From contig CM076140.1 in the NCBI GenBank assembly GCA_038025085.1, positions 28,830,001 through 28,894,000 on the forward strand: DNA of 64,000 nt, written 5' to 3'. The DNA comes from Tetragonia tetragonoides (Eukaryota; Streptophyta; Magnoliopsida; Caryophyllales; Aizoaceae). Position numbers and translations under genes: made by a program. Positions 33,262-43,889 of this stretch are shown here, piece after piece. The notes beneath the pieces are model-generated. The model was not told the origin of the DNA. It worked only from the letters and a program-made list of their open reading frames with translations, and did not search any database. How positions within the stretch are numbered: position 1 is the first letter of the stretch; the number at the start of each line of letters is the position of its first letter.

Positions 33262-33931
33262 TTAGCCTCGGGCTTTGGGGCTGTCTTCCCATTGCCCCGA
33301 CTGTTCCTGTGAGTTGGCATATGCCACGGTGAATTGTCTAACCTCTGGCAGGGTTAGGAATCCTTTTTCCTCTCGGTTCAAATTTATCTGGAACTTGAAG
33401 TGCGACCCCTCGGTTAACCCTGACACAAAGGCCGCGCTGGCGAGCCTTTCGTCGAGGTCATCAGTTTCGAGGGTTTCTGCATTGAATCGAGCAAGATAAT
33501 CTTTCAAGCCCTCTTTCTTGTCCTGTTATAGTTTGTAGAGGTGTTCCGTGGTCTTTCTCTACTGGATGTGTGCTGCGAAGTGATTCTTGAAGCTTTTTTC
33601 CATCTCAACCCAAGAGTAGATACTCTTAGGGGCAAGTGAGGCATACCATCAGATGGCAAGCCCCTTCAGAGTCATTGGAAAATTTCTGTATAGCGCCGCA
33701 TCACTTAGAGTTCGGTTCATCATGGTCGCTCTGTAAGCCATGATGTGATCTTGTGGGTTCTTGGGGACCTCATACTTGTCCCCCATTGGTTTTAATTTGG
33801 ATGGCATTGGAGCCGACATAATCTCGTCGCTGAACGGAGTTAATCCTACGGCTGGTGTTTCACGCCTGAAGTTTGCTAAGGTATTAGATACCCCAACGTT
33901 CCCCATGGTGGTGGGGCTCGGGATTTGGAGT
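33262..33931 (-). pseudogene. gag: TE-B gag, central part
   Basis: It continues the frame of the gag N terminus across the Tekay insertion. Landmarks are FSDEIMSAPMPSKLKPMGDK, NPQDHIMAYRATMMNRTLSD, ALYRNFPMTLKGLA, then (after a stop near 33649) ASLAPKSIYSWVEMEKSFKN, and finally LKDYLARFNAETLETDDLDE with FVSGLTEGSHFKFQINLN. This matches the retrotransposon gag core (PF03732-type). Confidence 0.83.
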
Positions 33932-36254
33932 ATCGATGTGATACCCCGATATTTTCTATATTTGTAAAAAGGATTTTCATATAATTAATCGTAATTATAT
34001 TACGATTATTTGAATTACTAATTATGGATGGATAATTTCCATAATTAATATTAAAATCCTACCAATAAATATTATGGATTTTAATTATTCGGATATTTAT
34101 GGGGAGTTATTATTTAAATAAATTGAATTATTTAGGTGGGAGATTTCAAAAAAAAATTCTGATTTAGTGTTGAGTGATTTTTGCATAATTGATTTAAGGT
34201 AATCAATTTAGTATTAAGTAAGGGAGTGATATGGGGAGTGAAGCAAGCTTGACCAAGATTGACCATGGGTCGATATAAGGGGGGTCAAAGCTGAGTCAAA
34301 CCACTCACCCACTCTCTCTCTCTCTCTCTCTCACTCTCATGGGTCTCTCTCTCCTCTCCCCATTTCATTTTCTTCTCTTCCCTCTCTCTCTCACCGATCA
34401 CTCTCTCCTTCCCCCTCCCCTTGCTGCTGCCATTGTCATCACCTCACCACCGTGAAGGTGCGTCGCCGGCGACGTGGGCTCGCCCCACCGCCGCGCTCTC
34501 TCTCTCTCTCTCTTCTCTTCTCTCTCTCTCTCGCATTCCCTCTCCCCTGTTTTCTGGTTGCGCCAATGAAGGCCGCACCACCACCCAACCGCCACCTAAT
34601 GGTTGGCCATGGTGGGTAGGTGGCTGACTAGGCCAAGGCGGTAGTGCTAAGCCGCCAGCCACCACGTTCTCTCTCTCTCTCTCCTCTGTTTCGATCTTTC
34701 TCTCTCTCTCTCTCTCCTCTGTTTCCGGTCGGAACATCGGCGGCCACCAAGGCAAGGCCACCGTCGCCAGAGGCCGTGTCATCCCTCGTTGGGGATGGCC
34801 ATGGCGGCGCGGTTGCAGGACGCCCTCGATGGCGTCGTCTCGCACTCTCTCTCTCCTCTGTTTTCCCCTCTCCCGTCACTCTCTTTCTCTCTCCTGCCGT
34901 GCGCCACCAGCACTACCACCAGCGCCGCCATGGCCGGTGAGTGGTGTCCTGGTGATGGCCGAGCCATGGGCCCTTAGGGTGGCCATGGTCGTGACCAATT
35001 GGAAGGAAATCGATTTTCGAAGTTTTAAGTGTTCTTGATAATTTCAGAATTAATTATTTATTTTCAGATTTAATTTTCGAATTTCAGTGAATTTGATTTC
35101 GTATTTTGATTGTTTAAAAAGTTTTACAAATCCGATTGTTGAATTTCAAAACCTATTTCGACTGGAAAAATGCAAGGAATGTAATAAAAGTATCAGATCT
35201 GAATTTGGAGTTTATTTTCACTTTCAATTCCGGCATCTGATGATGTTTTTAATTAATACTATGTAGGAACCGAAGATCGTTCATAGTCCTGTCAATAGTG
35301 AAGGTTCTCAACAGAATCTCGGAGCGTAATTCAGTGGTAAGCTAACGAGCCTACCTTCTTCCTATCCCAAAACAAAATGTTTTGATGTGATATGTGTTAA
35401 ATGGCAATTTACGTTTAATTATGGAAAGCATTTTGAATTGCTTTAATTATGCAATTATGCCTTTAATTATAATTACTATAACATGTTTCAATTATAGCAT
35501 GTTTAGATTTGAATTATATTGTGATATGAGAATTAAATGTTAATTGGGCTATTTGTGACAATAGAATGTATTATGGCTTATGTCAAGCTAAATTGAATTA
35601 ATTGCCTTATTTGAATCATTGTTGAATGTGTTTCCTAATTGGAATGTGATATATGCTAAAGGCATGTTAGAATCCTGATTAGGATTTGGTGATGATTAAT
35701 CGAGTGGTTATGCTTAGCAATTCATAAAGCGATAGCTTGTATATGAGTAAGCATGTTGGTTACGTAGTCTTTATTTAGACCCTTTGCATGTAAATGAAGT
35801 AATAAGAGATTAAGACTCCTATTGGTTACGTAGGAATAGTCGAGCATCAGGACTGCACATGCATTTTGTGTAGTCTGGGGATGAGTGATTCCCAAAGCAT
35901 CTATTTCATTATGGACACAGCGATGTTTATGTTTGGGTCGGATCATTCCCAATTGTATAAGTCCTCTTGTTAACCATGAGTTGCAATTGAGGTAGTGTGC
36001 ACACTAGAGTCTTTAAGTCCATGGCATGATTATTAAATTGAGTTGATAACCTCCGTAGATGTCGTGAGTGTACGCCCTCGATCTATTATCGCTCTCTTAA
36101 TTCTCTTTAGATGACTTATTGTAATTACTGTGGTTTGATCACTTTAAAAAGATTATAATACTCTGACCGATTTTGGTGCTTGAACTATTTGATTGCCTTG
36201 GAGCTCACTTGTCTTTATTTTCCGCTGTTGGGTTTAGATATTCCTTTTGAAAGG

Positions 36255-36915
36255 TGATGTGAAATAAGTAACAAAACGGAAATTAACCTTTGATAGTATC
36301 ACACAAAGGGATCTTGTTCAAGAATCACTCAAGAACAACTCACGAATCACTCGTAAGGGTTTCAACCTGAATCACTCAGTTTGAGGGGTAAATACTCACG
36401 TATTCAATAATTAATCATCAAAGCACGAGTTTACAATAGAAAAGATCTCCCCTATTTATAGACAAAGAAATCTAAAGCTATTCGGAATCCTAATCCTAGT
36501 CCGAATAGGAAACTAACTACGAAACTGACTACAATTGTAAAACGGACTAACTAACAGCTTTCCTAACACCTAATGGACTTCTAATACTAATAACAATCAG
36601 ATTATTACTCTCCTAAACATATTCTAACTAATTAAGGGAATACTAAACGAAATAGAACTGAACAACTGATTACCTAGCGCCCAAGGCTCAAAACCGCTGG
36701 AACAGTTTCCTTGGCGCCCAAGGCTTCTTCTTTTCAGCTTCTAGTCATCTTCTTGCCACTCTAACATAGTTACCTCACACTTTACCTCACGTGGCAATAT
36801 ACTCTTGGCAATGAGCAGCTCAAGATCAAGCATTAACGTTTCAAGAACTGGGTTCTTGGACGTTCTTGATTCGTCGTCTTCTTGCTTGTCCTTTAACGTA
36901 CTTGCTCCTGCATCA
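36255..36915 (-). repeat. CRM-like 3' LTR (661 bp)
   Basis: tgatgtgaaataag...cctgcatca on +. Compared by eye with 41407-42067 it shows no difference. On the - strand a TATA box (ctataaatagggg, about 36452-36464) marks the promoter. The last 175 bp of the gag-pol frame lie inside it. Confidence 0.96.
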
Positions 36916-39900
36916 ACCTCCCCTTCTTTAAAAGAATTTGCCCTCAAATTCGTATCCTCTAAGTAAGGGCTAAGATCACCGACATTGAAGGTTGAGCTCA
37001 CGTTTCCATACTCACTAGGAAGATCAATCTTGTATGCATTGTCTCCAATCTTCTCTAGAACTTGAAAAGGACCATCTGCTCGAGGCATAAGCTTGTTCTT
37101 GCGTCTAGAAGGAAATCTTTCTTTGCGCAGGTGTAGCCAAACTAAGTCACCAGGTTCAAATAGAACTTGCTTTCTTCCCTTGTTAGCTCTAGCTTGGTAC
37201 CTTGAGTTCATCTTCTCTACTCGCGCACGAACTTGCTCACAGGTCTTCTGGAAAGCTTGTTGTCTTGCCTTGGCATCTACATTGATAACATCATCTCTAG
37301 GCAAAGACACGAAATCAATAGGCAAATAAGGATTAATGCCATACACAATCTCAAATGGAGAACGACCCGTGGTAAATCCAGGCGTTCTGTTATATGCAAA
37401 CTCCGCATGTGCTAGCTTAATATCCCAATCTTTTGTGCTTCTACTCACCAACCCTCTAAGCAAAGTACCAAGGGTCCTGTTTGTAACCTCGGTTTGCCCA
37501 TCTGTTTGTGGGTGATGTGAAGTGCTAAAGAGTAACTTCGTCCCAACGAGTCTCCAAAGTGTCTTCCAAAAGTAGCTCAGAAACTTAGTATCTCGATCTG
37601 ACACAATGGTCTTGGGAATGCCATGTAGCCTCACTATCTCTTTATAGAACAAGTCAGCAACATGAGAGGCGTCATCGGTCTTGTGACATGGCACAAAGTG
37701 CGCCATCTTGGACAATCTATCAACAACAACCATCACAGCATCTTTTCCCCTTTGAGTTCTAGGGAGTGCCACAATGAAATCCATGCTCACACTCTCCCAG
37801 GGAATGCTAGGAACCGGTAATGGTGTGTATAACCCTTTGTGAAAAGCACTCTTGGCCCGTTGACATGTAGCGCATCTCGTCACAATAGCATGTACATCTT
37901 TGAGCATCTTAGGCCAATAAAAGTGTTCTTGTAACAGCTCAAGGGTTTTAGTTACTCCAAAATGTCCAGCTAATCCTCCCGAGTGAACTTCTCTAACCAA
38001 TAGCTCACGTACAGAGGACCTAGGAACGCAGAACTTGTTCCTCTTGAATAGAAACCCATCTTGTATGAAATAATCACTATGCTCCCCTTCTTTGCAAGCT
38101 CTAAATGACTCAGAGAAATCAGCATCCTTGTCATATAGTTCTTGGAGATGTTCAAAGCCTAGGAGCTTCGCTTCAAGTGTCACAAGCAAGTGGTTTCTTC
38201 GTGAAAGAGCATCAGCAACAACATTGCTCTTCCCATCTTTGTACTTGGCCGAGAATGTAAAAGATTGTAGAAACTCTACCCACTTGGCATGTCTAGGGTT
38301 TAGTTTCTGTTGGCCATGAATGTACTTGAGAGCTTCATGATCCGAGTGCAACACAAAAGGCTTAGGCCTTAAATAATGGGACCAATGCTCCAAAGCTCTC
38401 ACAATTGCATAGAACTCTCGATCATATGTAGAATAATTCAAACGAGCTCCATTCAATTTCTCACTAAAATAGGCAATAGGACGTTTTTCTTGAATTAAAA
38501 CAGCACCTATACCCACCCCACTAGCATCACATTCAACCTCAAACAATCTATCAAAATCGGGTAATGCTAGAATAGGTGCTTGACACAACTTCTCTTTGAC
38601 CTCAACAAAGGCCTTTTGCGCACTTTCACTCCAATTAAACTCTCCTTTTTTCATTAATTCAGTAATAGGAGCAGTAATGGAACTAAAATTGCGTATAAAC
38701 CTCCGATAAAATGATGCCAAGCCATGAAAACTACGTACCTCATGTATATTGGTTGGGGCTGGCCATGAAGCCATAGCTTCTACCTTGGACGGATCAACAT
38801 GTACACCATCTTTGGATACAATGTAACCAAGGAATATAACCTTAGGAAGCATGAAATCACACTTCTCTAACTTGCCAAAAAGCTGTTGTTCCTTTAGCTT
38901 CTCAAATACGCGTTGTAGATGTACTAGATGTTCCTCCTTGGTCTTGCTGAATATAAGAATATCATCAAGGTAAACCACAACAAATTTACCAAGGAATGCT
39001 CTCAATACCTCGTTCATCAACCTCATGAATGTGCTAGGAGCGTTGCACAAGCCAAAAGGCATTACTAACCACTCATACAAACCATGTCGTGTCTTGAACG
39101 CGGTTTTCCATTCATCCCCCTCCTTGATTCTCACTTGATGGTATCCAGCTCTAAGATCTATCTTGGAAAACAACTGGGAACCATGTAGCTCGTCTAACAT
39201 ATCATCTAATCTTGGCATAGGGAACCTATATTTGATTGTGATATTGTTGACAGCTCTACTATCAATGCACATACGCCATGTCCCATCTTTCTTAGGCACA
39301 AGTAACGCAGGAACAGCGCATGGACTTAGACTTTCTCTCACATAGCCTCTTTGCACAAGCTCTTCAACTTGTCTTTGTAACTCTTTGGCTTCTTCGGGGT
39401 TACACCGATATGCTGGCCTATTTGGAAGTGGTGCTCCAGGAACTAGGTCAATTTGGTGTTCTATGCCACGCATAGGAGGTAAACCAGGGGGTAACTCCTC
39501 GGGGAATACTTCTTTGAACCTCTCTAACAATAGGCGTAACTCAGGATCATAATTGGGATTGTTACACATGTTAGGCTCAAACAACAATACTAGGTAGCTC
39601 ATAGTTTCACTAGCCACCTCTTTTTCCATCTCTTTCTCTCCTATGACCATTACACGACTCGCCTTTTTACTAGCCTTTGCTTCTTTAACTTCAGTGGCAG
39701 TCAAGGGTAACAATTTGATTCGTTTCTGGTTATGCTCAACAGTATAGATATTGTTTACACCATCATGACTAACTTTCCTATCAAATTGCCAAGGACGACC
39801 TAACAATATATGACAAACACCCATAGGCAGTACATCACACCATAGATCGTCTTTATAACACCCTAAAGTAAAGCAAACTCTAGCTTGTTTAGTCACTTTT

Positions 39901-41243
39901 AACCCTCCCCCATCATTCAACCATTGCACAGTATAGGGTTTAGGATGACTTTTAGTAGGCAAATCAAGCTTATCAACCATCTCTTTAGAGGCAACATTAG
40001 TACAACTCCCAGAGTCAATAATCAAATTGCAAACTTTACCTCTAACCTTGCAGCGAGAATGGAATATTTGCTCCCTTTGGTCGGACTCATCAACGGCCAC
40101 AGTCGTATGTAGCAATTTCGTAAGGATTAGGGTCTCTCCAACCTCGGGTATACCATAATCTTCAATGAATGGCTCTCCAATATCTTCATCACTATCCTCG
40201 GTTATGGGCATAACAAACGAGGGCTCCATCTCTTCTAGCTCAGCGATGGTGAGCGCTTTCTTCGAGCCGCACTCATAGGCATAGTGTCCATATCCTTGAC
40301 ACTTGAAACAATGCAGTTGGTTCTTGTCCTTAGTAGCCACGGCTTTGCCTTTGTCTTGAGTTACGGGCTTGCTAGGGACACTTGCGCTCTTGGAGAATGT
40401 TGCATTCTCTCTTGCATTGTATTGGTTCCGAAAATTTGTATAGCCTTTAATCACATCTCGGGCAACCGGTTTTTGCTCCTTCTCTTGCTTCTCAATCTTG
40501 AGAGCAATTTTGCAGACGTCCTCAAAGGTTACGTAAGGAACAAGCTCTACCTTGCGCCTTAGAGTTGGGTTTAGACCTTTGATGAACCGCGCGATCTTTA
40601 ACTCCTCCTTCTCCTCAAGATCACACATCATGTGCATATGTTCAAACTTCTGGAGGTAGTCTTGTACACTTGAGGTTTCTTGGCTTAAGGATGTGAGTTT
40701 CAAAAACTGTTCTTGCTCAAATTCTTTAGGCAAAAATCGTTTCTTTAAATATTTCTTGAGTTTGTCCCAAGTCTCAATCTTTGCTTTCTCTTCCTTCTTG
40801 CGTCGAGCCTTTAGGTTTTCATACCATAAAGAAGCATGCTTGGTGAGTTTAAGCGTGGCTAACTTGCATCTTCGCCGCTCATCATACTCCTTGTATTCAA
40901 AGACTCTCTCCATAGTTCTAAGCCAATCAAGAAAGGCCTCTGGGTCGTAGGAACCGTCATATTCAGGGAGTTCGACCTTCAAGTTCCTGTCATCATCATA
41001 GGGATGTCGTGGTTTAGGAGCGTCATTGGTTCTAGTCCCACTTGTGTCTTCAAACTCCTCATCGAAGTCGGGGTCACGGTTGTGGTTTCTCCAATGAATT
41101 CTGCGCATCCTTGTCTCCATGTTCTCCCTATCTTCTTGGTTTCTTCTTTCCATAGCAGCCATCCGCTCTTCTTGAGATTTGAAAGACGTCCTAAGATCCT
41201 CCATGGCTGTTAACAACTTTGCTAGTTCGCTGGGCTCACCCAT
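36741..41243 (-). CDS. gag-pol: CRM-like gag-pol polyprotein
   Basis: One open frame of about 1500 codons from ATG 41243 (MGEPSELAKLLTAMEDL). The frame is open further up to 41426, but that ATG lies in the 5' LTR and the frame would read through the primer site, so I prefer 41243. Order: gag (VELPEYDGSYDPEAFLDWLR, KLTKHASLWYENLKARRKKE); zinc knuckle CFKCQGYGHYAYEC (about 40312); protease IIDSGSCTNVAS (about 40020); RT with VVVYLDDILIFSK (about 38976); RNase H (CDASGVGIGAVL, HSDHEALKYI); integrase with HSGGLAGH...CATCQRAK, SMDFIVALP, SDRDTKF and HPQTDGQTEV. The tail after FNVGDLSPYLEDTNLRANSF is acidic and ends 175 bp inside the 3' LTR. All catalytic residues I can check are present. Confidence 0.93.
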   Translation of the reverse strand: MGEPSELAKLLTAMEDLRTSFKSQEERMAAMERRNQEDRENMETRMRRIHWRNHNRDPDFDEEFEDTSGTRTNDAPKPRHPYDDDRNLKVELPEYDGSYDPEAFLDWLRTMERVFEYKEYDERRRCKLATLKLTKHASLWYENLKARRKKEEKAKIETWDKLKKYLKKRFLPKEFEQEQFLKLTSLSQETSSVQDYLQKFEHMHMMCDLEEKEELKIARFIKGLNPTLRRKVELVPYVTFEDVCKIALKIEKQEKEQKPVARDVIKGYTNFRNQYNARENATFSKSASVPSKPVTQDKGKAVATKDKNQLHCFKCQGYGHYAYECGSKKALTIAELEEMEPSFVMPITEDSDEDIGEPFIEDYGIPEVGETLILTKLLHTTVAVDESDQREQIFHSRCKVRGKVCNLIIDSGSCTNVASKEMVDKLDLPTKSHPKPYTVQWLNDGGGLKVTKQARVCFTLGCYKDDLWCDVLPMGVCHILLGRPWQFDRKVSHDGVNNIYTVEHNQKRIKLLPLTATEVKEAKASKKASRVMVIGEKEMEKEVASETMSYLVLLFEPNMCNNPNYDPELRLLLERFKEVFPEELPPGLPPMRGIEHQIDLVPGAPLPNRPAYRCNPEEAKELQRQVEELVQRGYVRESLSPCAVPALLVPKKDGTWRMCIDSRAVNNITIKYRFPMPRLDDMLDELHGSQLFSKIDLRAGYHQVRIKEGDEWKTAFKTRHGLYEWLVMPFGLCNAPSTFMRLMNEVLRAFLGKFVVVYLDDILIFSKTKEEHLVHLQRVFEKLKEQQLFGKLEKCDFMLPKVIFLGYIVSKDGVHVDPSKVEAMASWPAPTNIHEVRSFHGLASFYRRFIRNFSSITAPITELMKKGEFNWSESAQKAFVEVKEKLCQAPILALPDFDRLFEVECDASGVGIGAVLIQEKRPIAYFSEKLNGARLNYSTYDREFYAIVRALEHWSHYLRPKPFVLHSDHEALKYIHGQQKLNPRHAKWVEFLQSFTFSAKYKDGKSNVVADALSRRNHLLVTLEAKLLGFEHLQELYDKDADFSESFRACKEGEHSDYFIQDGFLFKRNKFCVPRSSVRELLVREVHSGGLAGHFGVTKTLELLQEHFYWPKMLKDVHAIVTRCATCQRAKSAFHKGLYTPLPVPSIPWESVSMDFIVALPRTQRGKDAVMVVVDRLSKMAHFVPCHKTDDASHVADLFYKEIVRLHGIPKTIVSDRDTKFLSYFWKTLWRLVGTKLLFSTSHHPQTDGQTEVTNRTLGTLLRGLVSRSTKDWDIKLAHAEFAYNRTPGFTTGRSPFEIVYGINPYLPIDFVSLPRDDVINVDAKARQQAFQKTCEQVRARVEKMNSRYQARANKGRKQVLFEPGDLVWLHLRKERFPSRRKNKLMPRADGPFQVLEKIGDNAYKIDLPSEYGNVSSTFNVGDLSPYLEDTNLRANSFKEGEVDAGASTLKDKQEDDESRTSKNPVLETLMLDLELLIAKSILPREVKCEVTMLEWQEDD
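36916..36929 (-). other. CRM-like polypurine tract
   Basis: On the - strand aaagaaggggaggt directly precedes the 3' LTR. It would prime plus-strand DNA synthesis. It lies within the gag-pol frame. Confidence 0.8.
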
Positions 41244-41390
41244 AGCTTCGGTTGTTGGTTTCTTGGGGGTTTCTTGGCTGTCTTCGTGAACAAAGGGCGG
41301 ATCTTGCAAGAATCTTTCTCTAAAGCTCGCTATGGTGTCGTGTTTATGCTCAGGACCGTGTTGTTTAAACTTAAGAAAGCTCAAACCTTT

Positions 41391-41403
41391 AGCTCTGATA
41401 CCA
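41391..41403 (-). other. CRM-like primer-binding site
   Basis: On the - strand tggtatcagagct, three bases after the LTR end, complementary to the 3' end of initiator tRNA-Met as in many plant LTR retrotransposons. Confidence 0.88.
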
Positions 41404-41406
41404 AGT

Positions 41407-42067
41407 TGATGTGAAATAAGTAACAAAACGGAAATTAACCTTTGATAGTATCACACAAAGGGATCTTGTTCAAGAATCACTCAAGAACAACTCACGAATC
41501 ACTCGTAAGGGTTTCAACCTGAATCACTCAGTTTGAGGGGTAAATACTCACGTATTCAATAATTAATCATCAAAGCACGAGTTTACAATAGAAAAGATCT
41601 CCCCTATTTATAGACAAAGAAATCTAAAGCTATTCGGAATCCTAATCCTAGTCCGAATAGGAAACTAACTACGAAACTGACTACAATTGTAAAACGGACT
41701 AACTAACAGCTTTCCTAACACCTAATGGACTTCTAATACTAATAACAATCAGATTATTACTCTCCTAAACATATTCTAACTAATTAAGGGAATACTAAAC
41801 GAAATAGAACTGAACAACTGATTACCTAGCGCCCAAGGCTCAAAACCGCTGGAACAGTTTCCTTGGCGCCCAAGGCTTCTTCTTTTCAGCTTCTAGTCAT
41901 CTTCTTGCCACTCTAACATAGTTACCTCACACTTTACCTCACGTGGCAATATACTCTTGGCAATGAGCAGCTCAAGATCAAGCATTAACGTTTCAAGAAC
42001 TGGGTTCTTGGACGTTCTTGATTCGTCGTCTTCTTGCTTGTCCTTTAACGTACTTGCTCCTGCATCA
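41407..42067 (-). repeat. CRM-like 5' LTR (661 bp)
   Basis: Same sequence and length as 36255-36915. The TATA box on the - strand lies at about 41604-41616. It contains the first in-frame ATG (41426) of the gag-pol frame. Confidence 0.96.
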
Positions 42068-42318
42068 AAAGGATTGTAATAAGATTACACATGTTATCTC
42101 ACCATTTAGACAATTTCAATTATTAATGTTTAAGTTTCCTTTTCAGTTTAGTAGGCTCTTTTATACCTAGCAATTTCTTTCTGCTTCGCATTTATTCCTT
42201 AGCGATAAATGTGGCAGTGGCACAACCCCCGGGTTTGGGACGGTTCAGAGGCACCGAGTCATGGATAATGACGTCGGGCGGCCCCGGAAATCGTTGAGAA
42301 TTTGGGGGATGTTACAAA

Positions 42319-42331
42319 TGGTATCAGTGCC
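42319..42331 (+). other. Tekay-like primer-binding site
   Basis: tggtatcagtgcc, two bases after the LTR end at 42316. It matches the tRNA-Met type tggtatcagagcc except for one base. Confidence 0.85.
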
Positions 42332-42446
42332 CTAGGTTTAAAAGTTGCCTAAGTTAATAAAATTTGTTAAATAAGATTAGTAATAACTGGTGGGAAATTA
42401 AAATGTAACTTTAAAGCCGTTAAGTTTTGCTTTAGATCGAGTTTAT

Positions 42447-43443
42447 TTGAAATCACTTTCAGTTGTGGTTTATAGTTACTTACTACGTGATTGCTCATTG
42501 TCGATGGCAAGACAGAGGCAGACTTGTAGAAAGTCTACGGCTCGTAAGAACGTCGGCAACCTGCATTTATTTCCTGGTTGGCACCAGATGTCGCCACCTC
42601 GCACTGTTTCCTCCGAGTCCGATCCTTCTGAGGACTCCGAGCCTTTGTCCTACACCGATCTCATGGAGCAAGAGGATCCTGAGATGAGTCTAGAGTACTT
42701 TCCAGGAGTCACTCTCACCCATCCGGGGGACCACCAGCTGAGGAGCACGAGGAGCCAGTGGAGTCTCCAGCTCATGAGCCAGTGGAACCTCCAGTTGCTG
42801 AGCCAGTAGAGGATGACGAGTCTTTCTTTGTACCTGAGCCAGTGCAGACTCGAGACATCACTCCTGACGACATTGAGTTCCCACCCATCCCACCGCTTTT
42901 GCTTCGGGTATAGGAAGGGGAGCATGTTTTTGACTACATATGTACCTGCATTACTACAACTTCACCATGCACCCTGCCTACTACATCTCTGTAGCACTTG
43001 CTGGTATTCCCATGGAGAATCCATGGATAGGTCTTAAGGAGCGCTGTAGTGACGTGATCGTGGATGGAAAGCCGAACTAAAACCGCTATGCAACGCCCCG
43101 TTATCGTTGGTTCCAAGAGTTTGAAGTCGTTGCCGTAGAGCTCCAACTCGCGGAAAACGATTGGCTTCATCGAGGTGTTCTTACACCACTTCCTTCAGGT
43201 TACTGTGAGGCTTATTAGAAGCTTAAACGTCGTAGACAGATGAACGCTAGAACCTATCGTGCCCTCTTTACTCCTATTGGTAAGAAGGAAAGAGTCAGTC
43301 CTCCCTTTATCCCGACTAGTGGATGCAAGGGCAAAGAGCCAGCATTTAGAGAGGATGAAGATCCATCGCCCCCTGGGTTGAGAGATAACCCGGTGAGCTT
43401 GCATTTAGAGAGGATGAAGATCCATCCTCCCTTTTATTATTAA
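42447..43443 (+). pseudogene. Extra reading frame between primer site and gag of the Tekay-like element
   Basis: Not a gag or pol domain I recognise. The frame opens at 42447, or at the in-frame ATG 42504 (MARQRQTCRKSTARKNVG), and encodes an acidic Ser/Pro-rich stretch (SESDPSEDSEPL). After a frame change near 42745 it continues with repeats of EPVE and AEPV, then ITPDDIEFPPIPPLLLRV and a stop at 42912. Further on come HPAYYISVALAGIPMENPWI, RYATPRYRWFQEFEVVAVEL and WLHRGVLTPLPSGY, with stops at 43078 and 43216. The coherent composition over 900 bp suggests a decayed gene. The phrase cttgcatttagagaggatga occurs twice (about 43340 and 43400), a small duplication. Function unknown. Confidence 0.5.
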
Positions 43444-43889
43444 GCATGTATATTATGGCCATTATGGGAATTTGTGAACAAGTCTCTTTATATGCTATTT
43501 ACCAACAGTATTTCCATCTATATGATCATTTATGTTTGGTGTTATTGTTGCATCTATTGGACCAAGTTGGGTCATATTCTTCGTTACTAGGCCAAGCATG
43601 TAGGCCATGATTAAAATTCGGGACAACCTCTGAGTTGTGACCCATCTCCTTATAAACTGCATGTCGATATTATGCTTCTTATTTACTTGAATTAGCATGG
43701 AATTGCTAAAGTAGACCTTCGAACCAAGGTCGGTATTTATTGAAATTTGGCTAAGTATAATTGCCTAGAGCGGGTTATGATATAACCCAAGTCTCTTTTG
43801 TTGTGACCCAAAAAGTTGGGATATCATTGATTAATTAGTGGCCTTATGCCATTGATTGTTCCTCGTTACAGAAACTCGTAACTCGTGAA

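Larger units (their letters stand above)
36255..42067 (-). mobile_element. CRM-like chromovirus, apparently intact
   Basis: 661-bp LTRs at both ends, TSD aaagg (36250-36254 and 42068-42072), 5813 bp in all. The primer site tggtatcagagct (41391-41403) and purine tract (36916-36929) are canonical. One uninterrupted gag-pol frame fills the interior and runs into the 3' LTR. There is no canonical chromodomain at the C terminus. The overlap of pol with the LTR and the integrase tail favour the CRM clade over Reina or Tekay; clade assignment is inference. It is the youngest element in the nest. Confidence 0.93.
33937..42316 (+). repeat. Tekay-like 5' LTR, interrupted by the CRM-like element
   Basis: Matches 48761-51524 from end to end. 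It is interrupted at 36255-42067 by a CRM-like element flanked by aaagg. Its own length is about 2562 bp, roughly 200 bp shorter than the 3' LTR: the stretch corresponding to about 51014-51225 is missing at about 36192. A CT-rich block (about 34310-34900, ctctctct runs with GC-rich interludes) gives Arg/Glu- and Ser/Leu-rich frames in all six readings; none is a gene. Confidence 0.94.

Noticed and set aside
34398..34967. Several Arg/Glu- and Ser/Leu-rich frames on both strands
   Set aside because: CT/GA low-complexity region of the Tekay LTR; the same frames appear at 49216-49809 in the other LTR and have no domain.
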